A DNA stretch of 64,000 nt from Clarkia xantiana subsp. parviflora (GCA_036873135.1 JAPTYO010000023.1:5281834-5345833); one strand, 5' to 3'; counted from the first letter of the stretch, positions 11,832 through 24,891 are shown. The notes: generated by a model from the sequence alone, not told the origin. Program-made: numbers and translations.

Positions 11832-12022
11832 TTGGTAATTGTAAAATAATGCAACTCATGCATCGATGCATGTTCTCCCACTTGGTTAAGGGAATTATAC
11901 AAAGAAAATGATTTCTATACATCGATTACGGAGACTGAGGAAATAAGAAAGTGCTGAGAGAATAAAACTCCTAAGTTTTTTTTTTCCCTAAGAGTCAATC
12001 ATCTAGATGACAATACTTATAA

Positions 12023-12895
12023 GGATTAAAAAGTACTTTTGGTGCCACATGTTTGACCAGTGTAGATTTTTTGTGTCATATGTTTAGTTTTGTAGGCTTT
12101 TGGTGCCATATGTTTGAGAGGTTGTATGTTTTTTGTTCTTCCGTTAGTCAACAGTTGACCGTTAAATATTTTTATTTTGTTCAATTTAACCCTCAAATTT
12201 ATATTTCTAAAATTTAATATTTACATTTTAGTCCCTAGTGTTTGCTCAAGTTACCGTCGAAGGCCGCCGACCACCCACCACCTCCAAAGTCGCCGCCGAC
12301 CACTACGAAAATGGCCGGCCACCACCAATTGGGGTGGTGGGCGGCCCCAAATGGTGGTGGCCGGCCCGATTAGGGCTGCAGCCACTACCAATTGGTGGTG
12401 GCCGGCCCCGATTGGGGTGGCCACCACCAATTGGTGGTGGCTGCAGCCCTAATCGGGCCGACCACCACCCCAAATGGTGGTGGCCGGCCTGATTAGGGCT
12501 GTAGCCACCACCAATCGGTGGTAGCCGGCCCCGATTGGGCTGGCCACCACCAATTGGGGCCGGCCACCACCAATTGGGGTGGTTTCCAGCCCCAAGTGGT
12601 GGTGGTCGGCCATTTTCGTGGTGGTCGGCGGCGGCTTTAGAGGTGGTGGGTGGTGGACGGTGACTTGAGCAAACAATAGAGGCTAAAGTGTAAATATTAA
12701 ATTTTAAAAATATAAATTTAAGGACTAAATTGAATAAAATAAAAGTATTTAACGGTCAAACTAACTGTTGACTAACGGAAGAACAAAAAACATTCAACCT
12801 CTCAAACATATGGCACCAAAAGCCTACAAAACTAAACATATGACACCAAAAACCTACACTGGTCAAACATGTGGCACCAAAAGTACCTTTAACCC
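12023..12895. mobile_element. Foldback Mutator-like non-autonomous element 3 with GC-rich core
   Basis: Inverted ends of about 220 bp (GGATTAAAAAGTACTTTTGG; reversed right end GGGTTAAAGGTACTTTTGG) are flanked by a perfect 9-bp duplication TACTTATAA (12014-12022 and 12896-12904). Both arms carry GTTGACCGTTAAAT-like and TTTTGTTCAATTTA motifs shared with elements 1 and 2. The core (about 12245-12670) is a mosaic of GGTGGTGGCCGGCC and CCACCACCAATTGG words in both orientations. Open frames in the core are palindrome artefacts. Confidence 0.88.
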
Positions 12896-13329
12896 TACTT
12901 ATAATATATTTACTCCACGTCTTAACTAATTCTCAATCACACCAAGCAGTAGCTGATATATAATATATTCATTAGGATAGGGAGAGATGCCCCCTCTTTT
13001 TTTTATTCTAATCCTTCATTTTTAGTTAGATTTTTTACAATATATGTATACATGTAAGTTGAATTTGATAGTGAACCCATTTTTACATTTTTTTTATAAA
13101 TATTATACATTTTCTAAATTTGTACTTTTTAACACAAATATTTACTTTACATATCTAATATATAATCAATCGGTGAACCCCTATTATTTAGTTCCAGCTC
13201 CGCCACTAGCACCGGGTCGGACCTTAAGGGGTAAAGTGTTGTCATGAATATTTTTACATTCTCATGGTCAACATCTGATTAAGTGATGAAAATCACTGAA
13301 CTACTACAGCATATTATATAAGTTTAGTA

Positions 13330-13530
13330 AAGGTCTTTTGATACAATATGTTTGATTAAAATTGGTGTGTAATATGTTTGTAGTTAAACGCGTGCTACTT
13401 AAAATCAAAACTAACGGTCTACTAATGAATGCACTAAAAGTCTACAAAATGCAACAGTATTGAACAAAAAGTCTAAAAAAATATATTATAACAAAAGCCA
13501 ATTTTAGCCGAACATGTTTTATCAAGACCC
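13330..13530. mobile_element. Short foldback/MITE related to the long elements
   Basis: The left end GGTCTTTTGATACAATATG mirrors the reversed right end GGGTCTTGATAAAACATG, and both arms carry a TTAAAATTGG/CTAAAATTGG motif. It is about 200 bp with no GC-rich core, so it looks like a core-less or decayed relative of the elements at 6667-12895. No target duplication was identified. Confidence 0.5.
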
Positions 13531-14879
13531 TTTTTTTTTTTTCAAAAAAATACTTCATTAATCATATAAAATCCCTGGGGGCTGGCTACAGCATATATAA
13601 CCAACCCCTACTAAACCATCATATATTGCTGCATCACAGTTCTCTAGAGACATGGTTCTGAATTCTAGTGGTGTTCCCAGGTTCTGCGATCATCAGGTCC
13701 TCCTTAACCAAGATTAGCTCCCTATTAATTCGAGCCACTTTACAAGTAATATATATGTATCTCTCAAACACATGATATTAGGTATGTTTTAGTTTTTTAT
13801 ATTTATATATTTGGGTTAATTATCAAATTGCAACTGATATTTGGGCAATCGAACAAATTGCTTCTTAAATTTTTTCTTTAATCATTTTTTAGCTTAAGTT
13901 TCATATTTTTACAAATTGCTAGCTATATTATGATTATTGTCTAATGACCCAAAAAGTGATGAACAAAAGAGAAAAATTGCTTAACAAATTGCTAGCTTAT
14001 TATATTTTGTCAGTTTAACCAGCTAGCTAGTTGATGTTTACGCAGTCAAACACATTTATAGTTATTTTATCCATTACGTGGCTTACATGTGCGTGATTTC
14101 GTTTAAGCAGTACGAGAATTCTGACGGAACTAACCATTTATACATTTATTAAATTTGAGGTAGCAAAATGTTAAAAAAAAAAAAAAAAAAACAACTGTAA
14201 CTAAAAATTTATTCGAGTTCCAAATATCAGCTAATAATTTGATAAGAGAAAATTAGCCTTATATTTGAACTTCGCATGCCGCACGCATGTAGGAAACTTA
14301 GGATTAAATACCAGGCAACTAGTTAGCTAAAATTTCTATAAAAATGCAAATAGTTAGTTAATTTTTTTAAAAGTAAATAGTTAACTGAACCTTTTTTTTT
14401 AAGTAGCAATTAAGGTAGCTTCGTTATTTTACAATTAAAACCCTAACGGTATTCCTCACCTAAAGAGCACGTGAGCAATTAAAATTGGCGAAAACATATT
14501 TTCGTGACCAGAATATACTTTTGACCCTTTAAATATATATTTTGTCGAAAGTCTCTTTGTTTTTATCGACGCATTTTATCTATATTTTCTTCCAATCGAT
14601 TTGCTTTGTCGGAGATAAATTCAACTTCTGAAACACACAAGTGAATAGTTCTCCGGAGTCGCCGACAACAAGGGTGTACAACTTTAGATTTCTACATCAC
14701 CACGTATTCCTACATAGTTTTTCGCCAACGTATTAACGGAGTTACCTAATTGTTAATTTTGAAAAAATTCAGCTAATTGTTTGCTCTTTAAAGAAGTTTA
14801 GCTATCTATTTGTGCTTTTAATTTGTGTAAAAAAATGGCTATTTGATATTTAACTTGGGAACTTATGTTTTGTGTTCAT

Positions 14880-14935
<56 letters not shown>

Positions 14936-16112
14936 TTTTGGAAACTTTAACGTACGTGGCGTAAGAATTGTTCTGTTTATAATAATGCATGGAATTATAA
15001 AGAGGTCCCGACATATTTGGATTATGAGGACGATGATTCCACTAGAAACAGTGGCCATGAAGAAAAATAAGAGAAGCATTAAAACTACCACCTTGTACGT
15101 ACGCGCGCGTGTCGATGATCCGGTGGTTAATTATTCGTATCGTGTATATATAATAAAACATGCATATAATAAAACATGCATGGTGTCACCTACGTAAGCG
15201 GAAGCACAACATGAATAATAATGCATATAAACATTATAGAAAGAAGCATTATTATACGAATTGAATATTAATATTTTGAACTAGCTGCGAGGAAAAGCAC
15301 ATGAATCTTATTATTAAGATGATAATTAGGCTTGTAAATATTTGGGAATGAGCTGTTATATAGATCCAAATCCCATGCACGAGTCTTAATAATTAGCCCG
15401 AATCATAATAATAATAATGCAAGGACGAAGAGATTCATTACTTTTTATTTCTATTCATATTTTTTTCGAACTTTAGGTTACTTCTGGCTCTGAGTATATT
15501 ATATGCACGATAGAAAATTAAGTCATGTTATATGAATATGTTACGGGTTTGGAGTTTTCCGAGCACGCGATAAATGCAATAATGCATAAATATTATTGTT
15601 ATAGGACTTGTAATAGTACGTAATTAAGATCAAAGAAGGTGGAATACTAGAAGAAAGTGGAGAAGGGACGTGTAATAATATATGCATGGCCACGTTAAAT
15701 ACACCTTCCAAAGCTAGCTATAACCTAAGTTTTGCTAGGGTTAGTGATTCTTTTACTAATAATACATTACTACTACATGTAGATGTAGAGATATTAGTCG
15801 AGCTATGCGTTAATTAATTAATGGGAATTATCATTATAATTATTATTTCGCTACGATTTTGTCTGCCTGCCTAAATTAAGATTTATTCATATAAATTGAA
15901 ACGCGTATCCTCAGTATCCTAAAAGGGCTACAAAAAATATATTTGTTGAGGTCAACCAATTAAATATTTAATGTACTAATTAATTAAGATTATATATATA
16001 TTGCCCCGCGCTAGGTACTACTCATGTTTGTGTTTGTTATACTTAGTGGGTAGGACTACAACAAACGTGCATGAATCATGATTCATGATGATGCATGCAG
16101 AAGTTGGCCTTC
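13531..16112. other. AT-rich intergenic sequence without recognised genes
   Basis: No domain-bearing open frame was found. It includes poly-A/T tracts and a (TA)n run at about 14886-14932, whose flanking open frames on both strands are low-complexity artefacts. Confidence 0.7.
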
Positions 16113-19100
16113 TTACACTACAAGAAAACACCCTCAATTAACACGCGCCAGTTCGTTTCAAAATCGTGTGCAAACGTGTTAGAAACGGGTTATACACGAC
16201 CTGACCTCGTTATTAGTAATCGAGTGTGAAATTTTTTTTGACACGGGTAGGGCGTGCCTATTACTGTACGTCGTGTACAAATCGTTGCAGACATGTGTTA
16301 GTATACCTCGTGTCAAACTCTTGCCAAAATCGTTTCCACACCTACACGCCATTGCACACGACCTTGTGCACGTCATTCATACACCGATTCATTGTTTTTT
16401 AGTAAATGAATCTGATTCAATAAAATACATGTAGAATCAATATTCTTGATTCGGAATATGTATATTAGGATCAAAGATCTTATCTCAATAAAATTCTTTT
16501 ACTATCAACAATTTTAACTCTAAATATTTATATTATGATCAAATAATTCGTCTCAATAAAATACTTTTTGAATCTACTGTATTTATACAGAAGCGACATT
16601 TTACGTTCATTATGAAACTATATATTAATTTATCGTGCATTTTTTTGCCCATAAAGCTCAGTAAAATACTTTTATATTGCATTATAAATGTCAATACATC
16701 TCTATAAATACAATTAGGATAATTAAAATGTTCATACATACAAAACTACGATCCAAAAGCTATAAGAGAGTATAGTGAACAAGCAGATTGGCACATCTCT
16801 TTTCCGTGCCTCTGAAAAAGCCCGTTCACTCCATGGTTATCAATCCTCCTTCAATCACAAGAACAAAAGATGTTAAATATATTTGCACATGTTCCATAAT
16901 GACTAAGGAAGTGTTTTCAGTTTAAGTCATTCTTTCCATCAAAGATATTAAGGGTGATTTCCATCCATCAAAGATCTCTATTTACTTGTACAGTCAAATA
17001 TTAAATTCCTAAAAACATTATCATTGTTCAGGCAATGATAAATCCAGAAAAGAAGGTATTGAGTGATAGTTATTTGTGCATGAAGAAAATGAAAAATGTA
17101 ATTAGAAACCAAACTAACCAAGTGACTAGAGTAAGAACATGACATATTTCCCCTTATCAGAGTCAATCACAAGTTGAACCTCTAAAACCTAGTAACGACA
17201 AACAAATCAATCAAAACATCCCAAAAACATTATTACTATATAGTATCAAAAAAGTATATCTATTTTACCTGGAGTATTACCAGAATCCTTTATCACAAGT
17301 AGTAACTCCCAAGTAAGTGTCTTCTCTCTATCAACTGCTACTTTATCAATATTGATCCTCCTACAATAATTAAAACCCAATTGAAATGTATAATATCCAA
17401 AGCATCAAGGGTTGATGAAACACAAAATCCAAACAATGACCTGGAAAATGCAGTCCTGATCATTTTAGATGAGTTTCTTACTTTTAAATGACCCTGTCGA
17501 GAAGGTTCACTGAACAAGATATAAAAATTCAAAGCAGTTCAAGTGTTATAAATTGTATATAGATTCTAATTACACCATCACCGAGTGAACAAACCTGGTG
17601 TAGCTACTTTGATAAATAATCTCCGCTTATAGACTGTCCGGGTGCACTCTAAATAACAAATATTGTCCTCTAGATCCAAATAGAAGATCCATAAGCACAA
17701 GGACTTGTAAATTTTCATCTGGAGTAGTTCACTCCCATCAGTTGCCGTTGCCACTGCCACTGGAAATGCAACACACTAATAGATTGTCAGTTTTCAATCA
17801 AAGTTGTAAATAAACATAAGTACAAGGTGAGAATTGAGATATAATGTTGCATCTTTGTTTGACTTCAACAAATGGCTCTGCGGTAGCCTTCCACCCAGCA
17901 ACTGAAAATTAGAGCAGATAGTTAATTATCTTCTTTAGAAAAATAATATTGCAAATTACGATCTTCTAATTAGCGGTTATAGACACTACTACTATTCTTT
18001 AGGCAGACCTAAATCAATGGTGATAGAGCACCGTAACAGATTGCAAGGCCTAAATGGCATTAGTCAACCATGCGCTAACTTCATTACCATCATATACATG
18101 AAATTCGTATCTTTTTTACATAAAAAATATTATACTCCATGTTCAGTTTCTTTCTGTAATCTAAAATATAAAAAACTTACACAAGAAAATATCACTAGCG
18201 ATTATCAAGTCCCAGTTCGGAATTGGGAAAGGTCTCTCCTCATGAATCTGAAAATATAAGATATCAACTTCAGTTTGCATATAAATAAAATACAAACAAA
18301 AATTGCAATACTACATACGTATTTCCTATTATGAATCACTGATTATTTTTCTTTCAGTTTATTTAACTCTAAACAAATATGGCATTAAATAGTCATGACT
18401 CATTTCCCAGTTTAATTAATAAAAAGATAAAGAACACTAAATAAATCGCTTCATCAACCTTTCTAATCGACTGAGTAACCATAATATGGCTCAGTTCTTT
18501 TGCCCATTGCCACTCTACTGATGCTAGAACCATCTATCTTCTTCCCTAGGAATCCAATGCACATTAGCATGGTAAATATTCCACTATGATATCATGAAGT
18601 TATAAATCGAATTCTTGATAATTACAGAATGCAGCCAAATAATCAGCTGGCGGTAAATGAATTTTCCTAAATTGCAAGTAAATAAAGAAATCTGAATGCA
18701 AACCAATCATTTAGCATCTAAATTCAAAGGATCGTTCAACAACCAATTGCGCCAATCAATGAATAACCCAAATGTGATTAGGTTTTTCCCATACCCAAAA
18801 TCAATGGCATGCAGATCTCATCACAGTTAGGGTCGCAACAGTGAGGCAACCTTAACCAGGGGGCCGGACTAGGCGAGAGACCTATCATGGCCTATGTCAA
18901 GCCCTGGGTCTGAGTCAACTGAGAGAAGGAGGTGAGAGAGATATAGTGATATTCAGTCATACCAGTCGGTCGGTGACGACCCTTCGAGGAGGCTGCTGGA
19001 AAACCCTAGATCTGTCACCAACACAATCGCTGGTCAACTTCAGTCGCCGATTTCACCGATTCCACATCAAAACTAAGGGTTCGCTAACCGGCATGAAGTG

Positions 19101-19120
19101 GCGAGGTGGCTGATAGTGGT

Positions 19121-19212
19121 GGAGGCGGGCGGCTGGAGGTGTCGGAGGCGGGCGGCTTGAGGTGTCAGAGGCGGGCGGCTGGAGGTGTCAGAGGCGGACG
19201 TTTAGAGGTGGC
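19121..19212. repeat. 23-bp GC-rich minisatellite inside the CACTA element
   Basis: Four copies of GGAGGCGGGCGGCTGGAGGT followed by GTC start at 19121, 19144, 19167 and 19190. The fourth is diverged. The block is strikingly GC-rich against an AT-rich background and may be a captured 5' exon or UTR, but no protein was recognised. Confidence 0.8.
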
Positions 19213-19729
19213 CGAGGTGGCCGAGGCGGCTAGCTGGAGGTGGCTGAGGGTTTAGGGTTAGGTTATGGGAGGGGAAGGGAGCTGGATGAGGAAGTGAATG
19301 AATTTTTAAGAAGGCGCAGGAAGAGATGGAAGGGTTTGTCATAAAGGTGTGGGCTTGGGTTTCTAAATGATAGTGTGGGCTTGGTTAAATTATATATATA
19401 TATATAAAATTAAAAGACTAATAGTATAGTCATCTAATTGTGATTATAGCTATAGTAAAGTATAATAAAGACTTAAAGTTGTACTTTTTTCTTTATTATA
19501 TTATATACACTATTATTATAATTTAGAGAGGTTACAACTATACAATATTATTATACACTATTTATTGTTTAATTTATATTTTTTTTTGTCAAAGTTAAAT
19601 ATTTAGTTATATAAATTTGTATTTTATATTTATTATCACTTGATATTTTATTATTACTAAATATGAATCAAAATTAATTTCATTTTTAAATGTAGAATGT
19701 ACACATAGAATTAATACCACTTAATTATG

Positions 19730-20800
19730 ATCTACTGGTTTAATGTATAATGATTTATTGTTTAATGTATATTGATTTATGGTTTATTAGTATATATGGT
19801 TTATGAGATTGTGATTTAGGGTATAGTTGTTTATGTATAGTGGTTTATGGTTTAGTGTAAATATTTTGTATTTTAAACACGTGTATTGCTTTCTTTTTTT
19901 TCTTCTTTTTTTACTTCTTCTATAATTAAAGTATATTGGTTTAAGATTTAGCGTATAGTGGTTATTGTGCTTTGACTCATTTTTTAAAATGATATTTTTA
20001 GTATTTAAAACAAAATGAATAAGGTCACGCAAAGTTAGGTTATATTACATTAATCTAAAAAGAATGCAAAAACATGGAAAATGCTAAAAAATAATTTAAT
20101 TTTCAACTGTATAATGTACACGTGGAAATATACTCAAATAGACTCTGGTCATGGAGCAGGGAGGTGTTTTAGCCGATCATTCGGGAATAGATGAATCGAT
20201 GTTGACCGTGGCTGGCCGATAGAGATATAAAGAGGGGATGTTGCAATTTGGAGAAGAATGTATGTTGTTGATAACAGAGAATGCCAATTAACTTCTTGTT
20301 TTAATTATTATTATTATTTAAAAAAAATGTGACATGCAAGTGTCAATTTAACAGGATAACTTAAATCATTACTACATGCCTTAAATCATAAATATATAAC
20401 TTAATTTACATATTAAAGAAATTCACCAGTACATACCTTCAATTACTAACAATTAAGTAATTATACCTTAAATCATTACCACATATTTTAAATTATTAGT
20501 ATATACTTTAATTGACATATTAAAGTATTTCACTAGTTAATACCATAATTTACTAACACTTAAGTCATTGTACCTTAATAGTTTATTGTTTATGATATAG
20601 TGATATAGGGTATCGTGATTTAATGTATGGTGGTTTAAGGTATTGGGATTTATGGTTTAGAGTATAGAGGCTTGTGAGATATGATATATTGATTTAGGGT
20701 ATGGTGATTTAGAGCATAGTTTTTTAGGGTATAGTACTTTAGGGTATAGTAGTTTATGGTTTTGAATATCGTGATTTAGGGTAAAATGATTAAGTATAAG
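19730..20800. repeat. Degenerate TTTAGGG-like repeat field
   Basis: Short words GTGATTTAGGGTATAGT, GTTTATGGTTTAG and TGATTTAGGGTATGG recur, most densely at 19735-19860 and 20575-20795. They resemble degraded plant telomere heptamers interleaved with TATAGTGG. There is no gene. Confidence 0.55.
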
Positions 20801-21512
20801 GAGAAATTATCATCATATTGTTACCATTTACTAAAATTAATATGAGATTCTAAATGTGTATTTTAAGTCAAGAAGTTTATGGTTTATGGAATGCAATATT
20901 AATTTCATTTTCAAATGTAGAATGCACATACGGAGTTAATACACTCAATTAATTATTGATATGAAATGCAATATTAAGTCCTTATTATGTTTCAAAAAAT
21001 AAAAGACCTTATTATGTATTTATTTTTAAGATAAGTATATTACACTAAAATAAATGGAAAATATGGATCAAAGAAAATGTGATGTAATAATGTCAAACTA
21101 AAGAACAATAAATTAATTATAAATTAAATAAGATTTAAATAAATTAAATGTGTGTCATGTATTACAACAATAAACGTTTATCACCTTTAAAATTAAGGTT
21201 AAAAATATAAATTAACATCATATTGTTATAAATTATTAAAATTAATATGAGATTCTAAATGTGTGTTTTAAGGTAATTTTGTAAATATAGATGCGTATTT
21301 TAGGATCAAGTGGTTTATGGTAAATATTTTGTATTTTTGTATTATTTTTTTTCTTATATAATTTTTTATAGTCTTTTATGGTCTAAGGAATGATTTAGGA
21401 ACAATTATATTAAAAAAATACATAATTAATAAATATTTTAACCAAATTAAATTAGGGTTATTCATTAATTGTGTATATATTAAATAAATTGCCACACAAC
21501 TTAGACATGAAG

Positions 21513-21585
21513 AACCTCTTAGCATAGTGGTTCTGCGCGCGGACTGAGCTCATTAATGCAGGTCACGGGTTCGAAACTCACAGAT
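21513..21585 (+). repeat. tRNA-like SINE head or tRNA relic
   Basis: A box A match TAGCATAGTGG (21520-21530) and a box B match GGTTCGAAACT (about 21568-21578) lie about 40 bp apart, the spacing of RNA polymerase III internal promoters. The flanks do not pair into a proper acceptor stem, so this is not called a functional tRNA. It lies inside the CACTA element near its right end. Confidence 0.4.
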
Positions 21586-21882
21586 GCAAATTTCAACTTT
21601 TAGTAGAACAGCATATATTTGGATCGTGTATAAATCGAGTCAAGGGGCGTGTCAAATACTGTTCATACTACGAATTTGCGACGGGGTAAGGCCGTGTTAT
21701 CGTAGACGTGTCAGACCCGTCTTAAAGGTCGTGTCAATTTGAGACGAGGACAAAACCGGTTTCAACTGCCGTGTCAAATGACGAGACGTGTCAGATTCGA
21801 CCCAAAATCCGTGCCGATTTGACACGGGAAAACACCTCGTCTCAAATTTCGTTTTAATTGAGTGTGTTTTCTTGTAGTGTTA

Positions 21883-24062
21883 TCCACAACCGATTATTAA
21901 TTAATTATTATATGACTCAATCTATTAATCTATATAACATTATTATTACTTCTAAGAGATCATATATACTGAATATGTCTTACATATAGACTCTGATTTT
22001 AAATACCACGAATATGCTCACTATATATTATATATCCACCGATGCTAACAATATTATTTTTATATTGGGGTAGATATATATCCATATCAAGGAGGTGCTA
22101 TTCGATTGCCTCCTTGCAGTTGTATGTTGGCCTAAGCCGGTCCAATATCCTCACGAATCACGACAATTGTCATTTGTCAACATACATTGTTAATGATTTT
22201 CTCATATAGTCTAGCCACACAACAATAATAAACATACAATAAAAATATCCCTAACAAATGATTTGGTTTGATAAATACAAATTCAAAAGAATGTTTTAAG
22301 AAGAAGAAGAGGTTTTTAATGACACGGTTAAATGAAATATATGCGAATAAACAAGAGAATGAGGAAAATTTATCCTATTTCTAAAAAATCGATAGCTAGG
22401 TTCCTATACTTATTATGAAAAGAGTTTAACTATTAATATGTTTAGTCTAATGATTGAGAGTGCTCACTTATATGGTTTGATTCAAGAGTATAAGTTCAAA
22501 TCACCCAAGTGAAGAAAGACTTTTAGCCTAATTGGTCTGACTTTTGACTATATATATACTATGATATGGATGGAATCCCCAAAGTGAAGAAAGACTTTTA
22601 GCATAACATGTTGGATTTTTGACTATATTAGGTTGCTGATGGTGTTACATATAAAAGATGCATGCGCTTGTTGTTCAAATGTATACTATGCATGCGTCTG
22701 TTGTTCAAATGTATAATTGGCTTACATATGAGTAATAAAATCTGAACATTACGTAGCATAATGAATTTAAGGTCATTTCTACTAGTTCATTCATTTTTCG
22801 TATATATAAAAATAATGAAGAATAGTATATATAGATCAATAACCCATAAATATTCAGTACATTTAGTAGTGCATTCTGTCAGATATTTTCTAGATCAAAC
22901 ACTACTTAAAATTTCAACTAAATAGCTTGTGTCAGTGACAGGTTCAGAAATATAAGAGTGTGGCTCTCAAATTTTTTATTGCGAAATTTCTTTTTGATTC
23001 ATACTCATACATTTCTTTATTTTTTGGCCAAAATACTCAAACAATTATTAGTCGTCACAATTTTTTTTTTTTAAAAAAAGTATAATTATAATTACATCAA
23101 TGTAGTTTTGAAATTATGAAATCAAACATATAAATTTTAAGCTAAATTAGGTGGTAAGACTTCAAACTCAAGAAAATAATAGGGAAAAAGTTGAAAAGAT
23201 TAAATGACGTATAGCGTCTACATAATTAGCTAACCAATGGAGTTCAAATAAAAATAAAACCGTATATATACATGGGTATGTTTGCAAAAACAACGAAGAA
23301 TAGGGTTCCAATAAATATAATCTTATGCACATATGTATATGTGTTTGCAAAAATCTCAAAGAATGGAGACATTTATTCCCAAATCTTTTAGTTGGGTCCG
23401 CCACGGGTATGTTTTGTTGCAAATTGATTGAAATTATGTAGTGTACGTACGCGAGCTGATAATATATAATCAGTATTCAAAGAAAGCGCCTTATAATTAG
23501 TGATACAATTATTATACGTACACTCTAAATATCTTTAGAGATATATATCATATGTGACGAGGTCTCTTCAAAAAAAATAGAAGCTTTTTTGGACATATGG
23601 CTCATGCGATATTATATAGCATGATATATCATTGTCAAGTGTAAAATTGATGTGAAACTAATAGATGTTACATGTTATAATTAATGAGCAATACTTGGTG
23701 CAAATAGAATGGTGCAACGTGGTTCTTTTTGCTTCATAGGACCGTGCTAGGCCACTAATCAGACATAATAAAGATTCTGAATTATACTGCAATGAAGATA
23801 TTTTACGCTTTAAGAAGGAAGATTTATGATAGCTTTAATTTGTATATCAAATAGAGAGAAATGGTTTGAATTTCATATAAGATATGTATTTATGAAATTC
23901 AACATGAATTTGTTCACATGAAAACAACGAGCTTAGTCAGGTTTGATCAATCTAGTAAAAAGATGCGCTCAAGTTTGGACCATTAACATGTAGATTGAAA
24001 CTCGTCTAAGTGAGAAGATAATAATCTCAGTTATTCTAAATTGAGTTAAAGAAGAGAGTTGC
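21883..24062. other. AT-rich intergenic sequence with small duplications
   Basis: No gene was recognised. A second tRNA-like head may lie at about 22440-22505 (TAGTCTAATG and GTTCAAATC). A segment with GTGAAGAAAGACTTTTAGC occurs at about 22510 and 22580. A roughly 33-bp unit (ATGCATGCGCTTGTTGTTC) is duplicated at about 22659 and 22690. Confidence 0.6.
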
Positions 24063-24338
24063 TCGGGTATATAATAAAGGAGGATGAGAGATAGATGTCT
24101 AACTAGAGCTCGCCATATCAGACTAAAGGGATAACCATAGCTCGCCACCTCAGCAAGATGTTGGATTTAGGATTGGGCTGGGCTAAATATGCTTGGGTTG
24201 AATATGTTTGGGCTGAATAGTATAATTAAGTGTTTGTAATTTTATTTAATTAGTGTATGTTTTGAATTTAATTATTTGTTTGCATAATACTATTTGACAT
24301 TTTTTTTAAAATATGTTACATATTTAGAAAATTTCGAA
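24063..24338 (+). repeat. Extra copy of a Helitron 5' region
   Basis: This segment starts TCGGGTATATAATAAAGG and is nearly identical to the first 260 bases of the Helitron starting at 24339, with a small indel in the TTGGGCTGAATA region. It ends without its own hairpin, so two 5' ends share a single 3' end. Confidence 0.7.
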
Positions 24339-24891
24339 TCTGTATATATAATAAAGTAGGATGAGAGATAGATGTCTAACTAGAGCTCGCCACATCAGAC
24401 AAAAGGGATAACCAGAGCTCGCCACGTTAGCAAGATGTTGGATTTAGGGTTGGGCTGGGCTGAATATGCTTGGGCTGAATAGTATAATTAAGTGTTTGTA
24501 ATTTTATTTAATTAATGTATGTTTTGAATTTAATTATTTGTTTGCATAATACTATTTGACATTTTTTTAAATATGTTACATATTTAGAAAATTTCGAATT
24601 TTAAAAGAACAAAGTGAAAGTTAAACACTTAACAGTTAAACAAATTTATAAAAACTTCATCCTTAAATAGTCTTTTGCATCACCACCGGCCTATAAATTA
24701 ACTATCCAAACAAAAACAAATACTTCTTCAAAACTTTAGACTTAAAGAAGTATATTATTTTTATCATATTCAAAAAATATTTTTTATTATTTACTTTTTT
24801 TAAAAAAAAAAAAACTTTCTTTGTTATAAATTAAAAGTTAGAACTTGCGATTTAACAACTAACCCCGCGTGGCGCACGGGGAAAGCTCTAG
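24339..24891 (+). mobile_element. Short non-autonomous Helitron
   Basis: The 5' end TCTGTATATATAATAAAG starts with the canonical TC, preceded by A. The 3' end has a GC-rich hairpin CCCCGCGTGGCGCACGGGG and terminates CTAG followed by T (24888-24891), matching the CTRR-T rule and insertion between A and T. There is no RepHel coding capacity. The ends are typical of plant Helitrons. Confidence 0.82.

Larger units (their letters stand above)
8601..12013. other. AT-rich intergenic sequence without recognised genes
   Basis: No coding region or conserved domain was recognised on either strand. It contains microsatellites (see 10876 and 11755), a T-rich tract near 10470-10540, and a short candidate MITE near 11270-11340 with inverted CCCTGTTTGG/GCAAACGGGG ends. 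Confidence 0.7.
16116..21879. mobile_element. CACTA (En/Spm-type) element, complete ends, no recognisable transposase
   Basis: The left end begins CACTACAAGAAAACAC. The reversed right end begins with the same 16 bases, and about 25 of the first 26 agree overall. A 3-bp target duplication TTA flanks it (16113-16115 and 21880-21882), as expected for CACTA elements. Subterminal zones at 16140-16380 and 21630-21860 are dense in CGTGTC/GACACG words, probable transposase-binding repeats. The interior holds no recognised TNP2-type transposase, so it is probably non-autonomous. Notable contents are a 23-bp minisatellite, a degenerate TTTAGGG-like array and a tRNA-like SINE head. Confidence 0.92.

Noticed and set aside
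12177..12676. Pro/Gly/Trp-rich open frames in both directions
   Set aside because: They come from the inverted GGTGGTGGCCGG core of foldback element 3; mirror-image peptides show they are not genes.
11713..15197. Tyr-Ile repeat open frames at the (TA)n tracts
   Set aside because: They are pure microsatellite translation.
16150..18260. Short open frames inside the CACTA element as transposase exons
   Set aside because: None shows recognisable transposase motifs; they are scattered and short.
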